Shown here one piece after another: positions 1 to 6,429 of a DNA stretch of 9,136 nucleotides. The stretch comes from Spirochaetales bacterium. GTDB lineage: Bacteria; Spirochaetota; Spirochaetia; DSM-16054; Sediminispirochaetaceae. How positions within the stretch are numbered: the first letter of the stretch is position 1; every line of letters starts with the position of its first letter. The DNA lies in assembly GCA_021767325.1 (NCBI GenBank), contig JAASTM010000056.1:1-9136 (forward strand). Direction: 5' to 3'. The notes beneath the pieces are model-generated. The model was given only the letters and a program-made list of their open reading frames with translations. It was not told the origin of the DNA and did not search any database. The translations under genes were made by a program, and so were the position numbers.

Positions 1-1580
1 AGTGGAGTGATTTTGCCGACGGAGTTGATCAGTTCAGCCTCCTCCGGCGTAAAGTGTTTCTTCTGGTATCTGTTCCCCAAGAACTTAATGATAAGGAACA
101 TTGCCACTATTCCGACCGCCAGCAGAATCCACACGCTGGGGATGAAGGATGACAGCAGGTACAGAACTGCAGAAATGCCGGCTGGAACCAGCGCATAAGG
201 TATCTGTGTTTTCACGTGGGCGATGTGGTCGGATCCGGCGAAGATCGATGACATAACGGTTGTATCCGAGATCGGACTGCAGTGGTCGCCGAAAATAGCA
301 CCGGCGAATACGGCTCCGATGATGATATAAATCAGTTCGAGTCCGCCGATTTCATAGGCCAGAGGTACGGCGATCGGAGTGAGAATCGCCATGGTACCCC
401 AGGAGGTACCGGTGGAGAAAGAGATGAACATGCCGATGGCAAAGACCAGGAAGGGCAGCATACCGGCTGACATCCAACTCCTGGTAGCATCTACGACGTA
501 GTCGGCGGTGCCGAGTTCGCCGCTGACGGTTCCGATGGACCATGCCAATACCATGATCACCAGTGCCGGGAGCATCGTCTGAATACCGGAGAGAATGGTT
601 TCTTCAATCTGTTTGAAACTCAACCTTTGGATCAAAGCGAGAACCAGGCCTACTAAGGACATGGCAAAGGCGGCCCAGGTAAGGGCTACGTCGACCGCGG
701 TGTCGGCCAAGGCATCCATAATCGATTTGCCTTCCGGTCCGCCGCCGGTGTACCAGAGTGCCCACACGCCGACGCCGATCAGGGTAACCAGCGGGAGGAT
801 GAAGTAGAGCACATTGGCGCGTTCCGGGTTGACCGGTTCGCCGAGGTCACTTTCTACTGCTGACAGGGGGGTGTCGCCGTCGCGGATGAGTTTGCCCTCT
901 TTCAGAGACCGTAGTTCGGCTTTGGCCATGGGACCAAAATCCTTTCCGAAGATGATCATCGGAACGGCAATCAGGGACAGCAGACAGTAGAAGTTCCAGG
1001 GCATAGAGTGCAGAAAGGCGAAGTAAGGCTGAGTTCCCACTATACCGATGGTGGCGAATGCGGCGGCCAGCAGAGATACCTGGTAACCGATCCAGTCTGA
1101 AACCGGACCGAAGGTTGCCATTGGGGCAGCGGTTGCATCCATCACGTAGGAGAGCTTCTCCCGTGATACGCGGTAGCGGGCGTTGATGTCCTTGGTTGCA
1201 TTACCGGTAATTACCGAGTTCGCGTAGTCATTGAAGAAGATGATAATACCGAGGACCCAGGTGAAAAGCTGCGAGCGCCTGCGGTTGTTGATCTGCTTCT
1301 CCAGTGCGCGAGTCAGGGCAACCGAGCCACCGACTTTGTACATGAAAGCGGCTCCCACACCAAGCAGTGACGTCAGTACCAAAAAGCGGGCATTCCACGA
1401 GTCGGTCATAACGTCCTTCATCCAGGTAAAGGTCGTACCAACGGCGGCAAACGGATCACCCCCGTTGAAGATAAGGCCTCCAACCCAGATACTAAAGAAA
1501 AGGGAGATCAGCACACGTCTGGTGATCAGCGCCAGGCCGATCGCCACAATGGGAGGGATAATGGATAAAAAACCAAACAT
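1..1580 (-). CDS. NhaC-family Na+/H+ antiporter (3' end outside window)
   Basis: This is an inner-membrane secondary transporter of the NhaC family (Pfam Na_H_antiporter), expected to exchange Na+ and H+. I read 526 codons without a stop before the left edge, so the C-terminus is missing. The protein is strongly hydrophobic, with about a dozen potential membrane segments starting at residue 4. Recognisable family motifs are FFNDYANSVI (about 115-124), SREKLSYVMDATAAP (about 139-153), GTSWGTM (about 391-397) and FGDHCSPISDTT (about 430-441). A polar loop near 220-255 is probably cytoplasmic. The ATG at 1578-1580 is preceded by GAGGAGAG at 1585-1592, which fixes the start. The gene has its own promoter-like sequence and looks separate from the reductase operon upstream. 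The ion specificity is not readable from sequence; related NhaC proteins exchange amino or organic acids, so Na+/H+ exchange is the family-level call. The plus-strand ORFs inside this stretch are antisense shadows. Confidence 0.93.
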   Translation of the reverse strand, partial: MFGFLSIIPPIVAIGLALITRRVLISLFFSIWVGGLIFNGGDPFAAVGTTFTWMKDVMTDSWNARFLVLTSLLGVGAAFMYKVGGSVALTRALEKQINNRRRSQLFTWVLGIIIFFNDYANSVITGNATKDINARYRVSREKLSYVMDATAAPMATFGPVSDWIGYQVSLLAAAFATIGIVGTQPYFAFLHSMPWNFYCLLSLIAVPMIIFGKDFGPMAKAELRSLKEGKLIRDGDTPLSAVESDLGEPVNPERANVLYFILPLVTLIGVGVWALWYTGGGPEGKSIMDALADTAVDVALTWAAFAMSLVGLVLALIQRLSFKQIEETILSGIQTMLPALVIMVLAWSIGTVSGELGTADYVVDATRSWMSAGMLPFLVFAIGMFISFSTGTSWGTMAILTPIAVPLAYEIGGLELIYIIIGAVFAGAIFGDHCSPISDTTVMSSIFAGSDHIAHVKTQIPYALVPAGISAVLYLLSSFIPSVWILLAVGIVAMFLIIKFLGNRYQKKHFTPEEAELINSVGKITP

Positions 1581-1584
1581 ATAA

Positions 1585-1592
1585 CTCTCCTC
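1585..1592 (-). promoter_or_regulatory. Ribosome binding site of the antiporter gene
   Basis: GAGGAGAG on the minus strand lies five nucleotides before the ATG at 1580. It supports that start over any downstream Met. Confidence 0.75.
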
Positions 1593-1613
1593 ACTTTGAA
1601 ATAGATTTATTCT

Positions 1614-1642
1614 ATTGTTGCACTGCTATTGGCGAGTGTCAA
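1614..1642 (-). promoter_or_regulatory. Sigma70-like promoter for the antiporter gene
   Basis: On the minus strand there is a perfect -35 hexamer TTGACA (1637-1642), a 17-bp spacer, and AACAAT (1614-1619), a four-of-six match to the -10 consensus. The predicted transcript start is near 1607, giving a leader of about 27 nt. The -35 is preceded by a run of eight A/T bases that could act as an UP-like element. The -10 is imperfect, so the promoter may depend on an activator. Confidence 0.5.
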
Positions 1643-1666
1643 AAAAAATCTTACAGAGTAAAGCTT

Positions 1667-1694
1667 GTGTTCACATAATGAAATATCTGAACAC
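1667..1694. promoter_or_regulatory. 28-bp dyad, candidate operator
   Basis: Arms GTGTTCA (1667-1673) and TGAACAC (1688-1694) are perfect inverted repeats. After one mismatch the pairing continues for three more bases (ATA/TAT). The dyad sits about 25 bp upstream of the antiporter -35. No T-run follows it in the minus direction, so it looks more like a protein-binding site than a Rho-independent terminator of the nitroreductase gene. The binding protein is unknown. Confidence 0.4.
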
Positions 1695-1772
1695 TGATGC
1701 AGGCCATGGCAGAGCAGCAAAGGGGGAAGCTTTACTTATCAGAGAGAACCAAACACCGCGATGATCGTGGAC

Positions 1773-2576
1773 CTAAAGCTGCCCGGTTACTGAAATTCTT
1801 GCTACCTGCGGTGCAGGGGTGAACTCTACCGATACTTCCCGTCCGAGGGCCTGCTGGGCTCCCACAAGCAGGTGTCTCAATGCAATTCCGCAGTCGAGTC
1901 GTTTTGAATACCTGCCGTTACCTGATCCGGAGGTTTCAATGCTGAGTGTGCCTCCTTCATAGCGGAAAATCCAGGGCTGGCGATTTACCGCCGAGGGGGC
2001 GATCCGGGCCGCTTCGGCTGCTGTTTTGGCCCAGTCGGGCCAGTCATCGAGGGGTTCTCCTGTGCAGATCTGTTCCATGGGTTTGCGTTTCCGGCTTCCG
2101 GCAAAACCGCTCATGAGTTTCTCGGTGAAAGTATAGGAATTCTGCGGGTAGCCGAGCGGCGACACCGCGACTAAACTCTCCGGTGCAGCCAGCTCCAGCT
2201 GGCCGGCGGCGGCCTGCGGATCGAAGGTTCCTGAAACCCAGCAGGTGCCGAGCTCAAAGGCGGTCGCTTCGAGGACGGCCGCTTCACCGATATACCCCAG
2301 CCGTTCGTAACTGCCGGGGGTCTGGGGTTCGGCGATGAATGCGAGGTAGGCGGGAGCCCCTTTGATTACCCCATATCCGCCGCGGATGCCCGAGAATATG
2401 GATCCGTCGTGGGAGCGAACCAGGGCGACTCTGGCGCCGCTTGTGTTCCGGTTCAACTCATCGATGAGCTTACCCAGCGAATCGAGTTTCTCCTTTTCGA
2501 TGGGGGTGCGTGAATACTTTCGTCGGGAATGGCGGATAAATATGGCCCGATACCAGTCTCTGCTGTTTTCAATCAT
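1773..2576 (-). CDS. TM1586-like two-repeat nitroreductase
   Basis: This is a 267-residue protein of the nitroreductase superfamily, most like the TM1586-type group (Pfam TM1586_NiRdase), in which two half-domains sit in one chain instead of on two subunits. Such proteins are predicted flavin (FMN) oxidoreductases acting in the cytoplasm on unknown substrates. The N-terminal half begins with the FMN-phosphate-binding style motif RHSRRKYS (about 15-22). The C-terminal half has SAVNRQPW (about 195-202) and a DCGIALRHL segment near 228-236. The frame is open back to a TTG at 2627, but that start has no ribosome binding site and overlaps the previous gene. The ATG at 2574-2576 has AGGAGG at 2587-2592 and begins where the domain begins, so I chose it. 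It is the last gene of the reductase operon, 37 bp after the third MDR gene. Activity on nitro compounds is not implied by the family name. Confidence 0.85.
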   Translation of the reverse strand: MIENSRDWYRAIFIRHSRRKYSRTPIEKEKLDSLGKLIDELNRNTSGARVALVRSHDGSIFSGIRGGYGVIKGAPAYLAFIAEPQTPGSYERLGYIGEAAVLEATAFELGTCWVSGTFDPQAAAGQLELAAPESLVAVSPLGYPQNSYTFTEKLMSGFAGSRKRKPMEQICTGEPLDDWPDWAKTAAEAARIAPSAVNRQPWIFRYEGGTLSIETSGSGNGRYSKRLDCGIALRHLLVGAQQALGREVSVEFTPAPQVARISVTGQL

Positions 2577-2586
2577 TTTTGCCAAA

Positions 2587-2592
2587 CCTCCT
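2587..2592 (-). promoter_or_regulatory. Ribosome binding site that decides the nitroreductase start
   Basis: A perfect AGGAGG on the minus strand lies 10 nt before the ATG at 2576. The more upstream TTG (2627) of the same frame has no comparable site, so 2576 is the likely start. Confidence 0.7.
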
Positions 2593-2613
2593 ACTCCCCT
2601 TATATAAGCTGTG

Positions 2614-3597
2614 TCATTGATCGGCAAGCCCCAGGGTAATAAGCACAGTCCCGTTCTTCCGGCCGGATTCTATGTGACGGTGTGCATCGGCTATCTGCTC
2701 GAGTGAGAAGCTGCAGTCTATGCGCGGCCGGAAGCGGCCCTCATCGGCTATTTCACGCAGCAGCTGGAGATCGACGGCCTTTTTTGCGGGCGCCCGCAGG
2801 CCGGTGGCGGCAAATTTCACCTTCCGACGGCCGAAGAAGCGGGTCCACAAGCTTTGTACCATGATCGCCGGAGTGGGCATGGTGGCCAGGTAGATACCCT
2901 CCGGCTGGAGGATAGGAAGGCAACGCCGGAAGGATGTTTTTCCGGCCACATCGAATAGGATGTCAAAGCGACGGCCCTCTTTTTGGAACAGCTCGACGAA
3001 ATGCTCCTGTGTGTAATCGACGACCCGGTCGGCGCCGAGCGCCTCTACTGCGGCCATGTTGTCAGTGCTACACACACCGGTCACTTCGGCGCCGAAATAC
3101 TTGGCAATTTGTACCGCCGCCGAACCGACTGTTCCCGAAGCGCCATTGATCAGAATGGACTGTCCGCTCCTGATCTGCGCCTTGTCGCGTAGGAAGGGGA
3201 TAGCAGTTAGGGCGCCATTGGTGCTGGCAGCCGCCTCGGCGTAGCTGAGGTTCTGCGGTTTGGCGGCCAGGGCCCCATCCTCGGGCAGACAAATGTACTC
3301 AGCATACGTCCCCAGGCCCAACCCCGCATTTCCGAAGACCTGGTCGCCGGGGGCAAAGCGGGACACCGCGCTGCCGACCGCTTCGATCTCACCGGCCAGT
3401 TCCATTCCGAGGATCCGGTGCTTCGGTTTGAATATGCCGTTGAGGCCGGGAGTCTTACGCATGCCCGGATCCTCCTTCTCTACCGTAGTTGCGTGGATCC
3501 GGATGAGCACTTCGTTTCCTTTGGGCTGGGGAGTTTCGAGTTCTCTGATTTGGAGAACCTCCGGCGGTCCGAATCTTGTGTAGATAGCTGCTTTCAT
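2614..3597 (-). CDS. Zinc-independent MDR oxidoreductase (quinone reductase-like), third in tandem
   Basis: This 327-residue medium-chain dehydrogenase/reductase has an N-terminal GroES-like domain (about 1-120), a Rossmann domain with the nucleotide-binding motif GASGTVG (about 152-158), and a C-terminal segment ending in the family-typical ADAHRHIESGRKNGTVLI. The catalytic-zinc GHE motif and the structural-zinc cysteine cluster are both absent. This places it with NAD(P)H:quinone reductase or enoyl reductase-like enzymes. VCSTDN (about 175-180) follows the second Rossmann strand, where the 2'-phosphate of NADPH is often read, but I cannot settle NADPH against NADH. The start overlaps the stop of the preceding paralogue in an ATGA arrangement (3594-3597), with GAGGT upstream, so translation is probably coupled. 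It is closer in sequence to the first gene of the tandem than to the second. The substrate is unknown. Confidence 0.88.
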   Translation of the reverse strand: MKAAIYTRFGPPEVLQIRELETPQPKGNEVLIRIHATTVEKEDPGMRKTPGLNGIFKPKHRILGMELAGEIEAVGSAVSRFAPGDQVFGNAGLGLGTYAEYICLPEDGALAAKPQNLSYAEAAASTNGALTAIPFLRDKAQIRSGQSILINGASGTVGSAAVQIAKYFGAEVTGVCSTDNMAAVEALGADRVVDYTQEHFVELFQKEGRRFDILFDVAGKTSFRRCLPILQPEGIYLATMPTPAIMVQSLWTRFFGRRKVKFAATGLRAPAKKAVDLQLLREIADEGRFRPRIDCSFSLEQIADAHRHIESGRKNGTVLITLGLADQ

Positions 3598-4568
3598 GAT
3601 TGATTTACCTCTATTACTATTTTTCCCTTGTGATTTCCTGCGGCGAAAATCTCGAATACCCTGCGAATCTCCTCGAGTTCGAAGGGGCCGTGGATGACCG
3701 GGCGCAGTTTCCCTTCAGTGTATTGCCGGTTCAGATATTCAAGGTCTTTATTGGCTTTGAGCATTACCAGGCGAAACTTCTTTTTTACGAATAGCCCATA
3801 AAGGGGGCCCAACAACAAGACTCGTGTAATGTTCCCATCGCCTCCGACCGTAACGTACATCCCTTTCGGGGTGAGCACCCGGGCGTAATCCTTGAGCGGA
3901 CGGTTGGTTTTGGTATCGAGGATCAGATCGTATTGCCGGTTGGAGCGAGTGAAATCTTCCCGGGCATAGTCGATTACATGGTGATAGCCCAGCTCTCTCA
4001 ACATGTCCAGTTTTTCGGCGTTGTCGATCCCGGTTATCTCGATACCGTACTGTCTGGCAATCTGTATACCGATTGTGCCGACCCCGCCGCCGGCTCCGTT
4101 TATCAGAATGCGGTGTCCGGGCTGCAGCCAGCTGCCGCCATAATCGATGAGTCCCTGTACCGCCAGCATGCCCGCCTGCGGGAGCGCGGCCGCCTCGGTA
4201 AAACTCATCTCCTCAGGTTTTTTCGCCAGGGCGGTTTCCGGTGCGCAGACATATTCGGCAAAGCCGCCCCAGCGGTCGCTCAGGTCGCCGTAGACCTCGT
4301 CGCCGGGAGTAAAGCGGGTCACAGCAGTCCCGGCCTGCTCGACTATGCCGGCCACATCCGAGCCGAGTATCCTCCGTTTAGGCCGTCGGAGGCCGTTGAT
4401 GAGACGATTCACAAAGGGAGTGCCCAGCAGCAGCTGCCAGTCCCAGTCGTTCAGCGAGACCGCGTGCACCCTTATCAGGACTTCATTCTCCTTCGGTACC
4501 GGAGGGGGTACCTGAGTGACGGATAGCTGTTCGGGACCGCCGTATTCGGAATAGACGGCAGCGCGCAT
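3594..4568 (-). CDS. Zinc-independent MDR oxidoreductase (quinone reductase-like), second in tandem
   Basis: This 324-residue MDR-superfamily enzyme has a GroES-like N-terminal domain, then a Rossmann fold with GAGGGVG (about 158-164), and the closing segment FELEEIRRVFEIFAAGNHKGKIVIEV. It lacks zinc ligands. The conserved LLLGPLYGLFVKKKF-type segment (about 251-265) is present, giving the full-length version of a region missing in the first paralogue. It is the most divergent of the three: after the second Rossmann strand it has GIDNAEKLDML where the others have VCST. Its cofactor or substrate may therefore differ. The start has a very strong GAGGAGGAG and lies 11 bp after the stop of the preceding gene. 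Its stop overlaps the next start by four bases. I infer it acts on quinones, enones or similar carbonyl compounds, with no evidence for a specific one. Confidence 0.88.
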   Translation of the reverse strand: MRAAVYSEYGGPEQLSVTQVPPPVPKENEVLIRVHAVSLNDWDWQLLLGTPFVNRLINGLRRPKRRILGSDVAGIVEQAGTAVTRFTPGDEVYGDLSDRWGGFAEYVCAPETALAKKPEEMSFTEAAALPQAGMLAVQGLIDYGGSWLQPGHRILINGAGGGVGTIGIQIARQYGIEITGIDNAEKLDMLRELGYHHVIDYAREDFTRSNRQYDLILDTKTNRPLKDYARVLTPKGMYVTVGGDGNITRVLLLGPLYGLFVKKKFRLVMLKANKDLEYLNRQYTEGKLRPVIHGPFELEEIRRVFEIFAAGNHKGKIVIEVNQS

Positions 4569-4579
4569 AGGCTCCTCCT

Positions 4580-5491
4580 CTACTGTATTTTCACAATTAC
4601 ATTGCCGGCCTTATGTCCGTGTTCGACATAGCGGTGGGCGGATTGGATCTCGTTGAAAGGGAAAACTTTATCGATCACAGAACGGATTTGGCCCGCCTCG
4701 ATCATTTCCTTCAGCCAGGCCAAGTCACCCGGAATTCCCTTAGCCGAAGTCATGACAGAGATGAACCTTCCCTGTGGGGCGGGCAGGCTCCGTGCCAGCG
4801 GCTTGGGCAGCTTGCCCACTGCGTCGAAAACCAGCTCGAACCGGCCGGCGAGTTCTGCGAGTGAGTCCCGGGTATAGTCGATGACCCGGTCGGCTCCCAG
4901 AGAGTGGACCATATCGAGATGGGCGGTACTGCAGACGGCGGTTACACGGGCGCCATAGTATTTTGCTAACTGCACAGCATAGGTACCAACCGACCCGGAA
5001 GCCCCGTATATGAGTACCTCAATGTCCTTACGTATCTTAGCCTTCCTGAGAAAGCGGAGGGCGGTAGTAGCGCCGACCGGTACCGCGGCGGCTTCTTCAT
5101 AACTAAGGTTGGACGGTGTAAGGGCGATCTCTCTGCCCTTCTGCGGGTCGGGCTTCACCGGCAGACAGACATATTCGGCATGGGCACCAAAGGCCATTCC
5201 GCAGGCGGCGAACACCTGGTCGCCTGGTTTGAAACCGGTAACCGCTTGGCCGACTGCATCGATTTCCCCGGCCAGTTCGAATCCGAGTATGGTTACCCGC
5301 CGCGGTCTGAACAGGCCGTTGAACAGGCGGGCGGCGAAGGGATCGGCCCTGCGCATCCGCCAGTCGCCGGCAGCCACAGACGCGGCCCGGATTTTGATAC
5401 GAACCTGACTATCTGCGGGAACCGGTGTGGGCAGATCCTCGATGTGCACTACTTCGGGAGGACCGTAGTGTGCATAGACGGCTGCTTTCAT
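4580..5491 (-). CDS. Zinc-independent MDR oxidoreductase with an internal deletion, first in tandem
   Basis: This 303-residue MDR protein opens with MKAAVYAHYGPPEV, has ILGFELAGEIDAVG near 68-81, GASGSVG (about 163-169), and a normal ending (SAHRYVEHGHKAGNVIV). It has no zinc-binding signature. Compared with its two neighbours it carries about ten extra residues (KPDPQKGREI, about 113-122) before the LTPSNLSYEEAAA helix. It also lacks roughly 25 residues after GRFISVMTS (about 241-249), where the others have the FFGRRKV/LFVKKKF segment. The frame and flanks are intact, so it is probably expressed, but the substrate pocket or dimer contact may be altered. The ATG at 5491 has AGGAG at 5501-5505 and follows a promoter-like sequence, so this is the likely head of the reductase operon. 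Confidence 0.87.
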   Translation of the reverse strand: MKAAVYAHYGPPEVVHIEDLPTPVPADSQVRIKIRAASVAAGDWRMRRADPFAARLFNGLFRPRRVTILGFELAGEIDAVGQAVTGFKPGDQVFAACGMAFGAHAEYVCLPVKPDPQKGREIALTPSNLSYEEAAAVPVGATTALRFLRKAKIRKDIEVLIYGASGSVGTYAVQLAKYYGARVTAVCSTAHLDMVHSLGADRVIDYTRDSLAELAGRFELVFDAVGKLPKPLARSLPAPQGRFISVMTSAKGIPGDLAWLKEMIEAGQIRSVIDKVFPFNEIQSAHRYVEHGHKAGNVIVKIQ

Positions 5492-5509
5492 TCAGCGGGA
5501 CTCCTATGA

Positions 5510-5522
5510 GGCTATAATAGCC
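5510..5522. promoter_or_regulatory. 13-bp perfect palindrome over the operon -10
   Basis: GGCTAT and ATAGCC flank a single central base (5516). The palindrome contains the proposed -10 hexamer of the reductase operon, a position suited to a repressor. It could equally be a small hairpin in a transcript reading through from upstream. Confidence 0.35.
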
Positions 5523-5542
5523 CTGTGTATATGAATGAGCAA
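5514..5542 (-). promoter_or_regulatory. Candidate promoter for the reductase operon
   Basis: On the minus strand the -10 is TATTAT (5514-5519, five of six matches). It is separated by 17 bp from a weak -35 TTGCTC (5537-5542). The predicted start near 5507 gives a very short leader that just contains the AGGAG. The weak -35 would fit activation, for example by the AraC-type regulator encoded upstream, but no binding site can be assigned. Confidence 0.35.
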
Positions 5543-5603
5543 CAAAAATACTCATGCAAACAAAAATCTAACAATTGTGAGGAACCGGCTGCTTAATCCG
5601 TCA

Positions 5604-6425
5604 TCACGCCTCGAGCTTAGCCAGGAACTTCTCGAAGCCCTTTTCGGTCATAGGGGCGTGGGCTCTGAGCTGTCCGTTGAAGTAGATTCCCAGCGTGCCG
5701 AAGGGGCTGCCATGAGCCTGGGCTTCGGCGGCAGAGCTGAGCTGTTTGATGGCGACGGGGTACCCTTTTTGTCTGGCCAGGTCGGCCAGCAGGTGGACGT
5801 ACTCCTCCATAAAGGGGCACTGGTGTGAGTATACGAAATAAAAACCATCGCTCACCGGGCAGGTGCCGGTTTTGGCAGCGGCGGTAAAGGCGGGCGATTC
5901 TGCAAGTGCTGTAGACGCTGCGGGTCCTGCGAGACCTGTGGCGGTGGTCTCGGCCCCCTGCCCATCGAAATCGAGCGCTAAGAGTTCGAAGTAGGGCGGT
6001 GCGCTGTCGATTACCTTGAATCCATGCTGCAGGAAAAAGCGTTTGTCGGTGAGGTAGTGCTCGACTTTGGTGGCGGATACGTATACCACCCCGGCCTTGC
6101 CCTGCGCTTTTGCATCGGCGATGCACTCGTTCAGCAGGGCTGCGGCCCAGCCCTTGCCCTTGAAGCGGCCGGCGACCCACAAGCAGTTGATGGCCATGTA
6201 ATTGCCGCCGGTGATCGGCTTCCAGACCAGTTCGATGGGCATATATTCAACAAAGACCTTGCCCCGTTCGTCAAGCCGTTTGAAAACCAGTCCATCTTGA
6301 AAGCGTTCCTTTAGCCAGGCCTTTTTTGTAGCGGCACGCTCGCGGTTGGCTTTGTCGTTGCCGATTGCACAGCAGATGTGTTCGCTGTCGATGTTTTGTG
6401 CGTCGATTCGAATGATTTGTTCCAT
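5604..6425 (-). CDS. YoaP-like GNAT acetyltransferase with C-terminal thioredoxin-fold domain
   Basis: The protein has 273 residues in two parts. Residues about 1-150 form a GNAT-type N-acetyltransferase domain, with the acetyl-CoA-binding motif A region CLWVAGRFKGKGWA (81-94) and the closing FFLQHGFKVID (about 130-140). Residues about 190-273 match the YoaP-like C-terminal domain. This carries YSHQCPF with Cys203 where thioredoxin-fold proteins have their active-site Cys, then the later strand LGIYFNG. Between them lies an Ala/Thr/Gly-rich linker (about 155-187) that is longer than I expect for the family. The start ATG is 4 nt after the AraC gene stop, with AAAGGAG inside the end of that gene, so the two are co-translated. 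The acetyl acceptor is unknown. A second, damaged gene of the same general architecture lies at 8256-8510. Confidence 0.85.
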   Translation of the reverse strand: MEQIIRIDAQNIDSEHICCAIGNDKANRERAATKKAWLKERFQDGLVFKRLDERGKVFVEYMPIELVWKPITGGNYMAINCLWVAGRFKGKGWAAALLNECIADAKAQGKAGVVYVSATKVEHYLTDKRFFLQHGFKVIDSAPPYFELLALDFDGQGAETTATGLAGPAASTALAESPAFTAAAKTGTCPVSDGFYFVYSHQCPFMEEYVHLLADLARQKGYPVAIKQLSSAAEAQAHGSPFGTLGIYFNGQLRAHAPMTEKGFEKFLAKLEA

Positions 6426-6429
6426 TGCC

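Noticed and set aside
1231..1584. Plus-strand open frame of 117 codons
   Set aside because: Antisense to the antiporter start region, whose translation shows clear NhaC motifs and membrane segments.
1695..1772. Rho-independent terminator after the nitroreductase gene
   Set aside because: Only imperfect short pairings (CCAC with GTG) and no T-run were found.
3933..4526. Plus-strand open frame of 197 codons
   Set aside because: It lies wholly antisense to the second MDR gene, has no ribosome binding site, and its protein has no recognisable motifs. The minus-strand frame has full family motifs.
5523..5603. Terminator after the YoaP-like gene
   Set aside because: There is a T-rich stretch and an ACAATTGT palindrome, but no GC-rich stem of useful length precedes the T-run. 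Read-through into the reductase operon remains possible.
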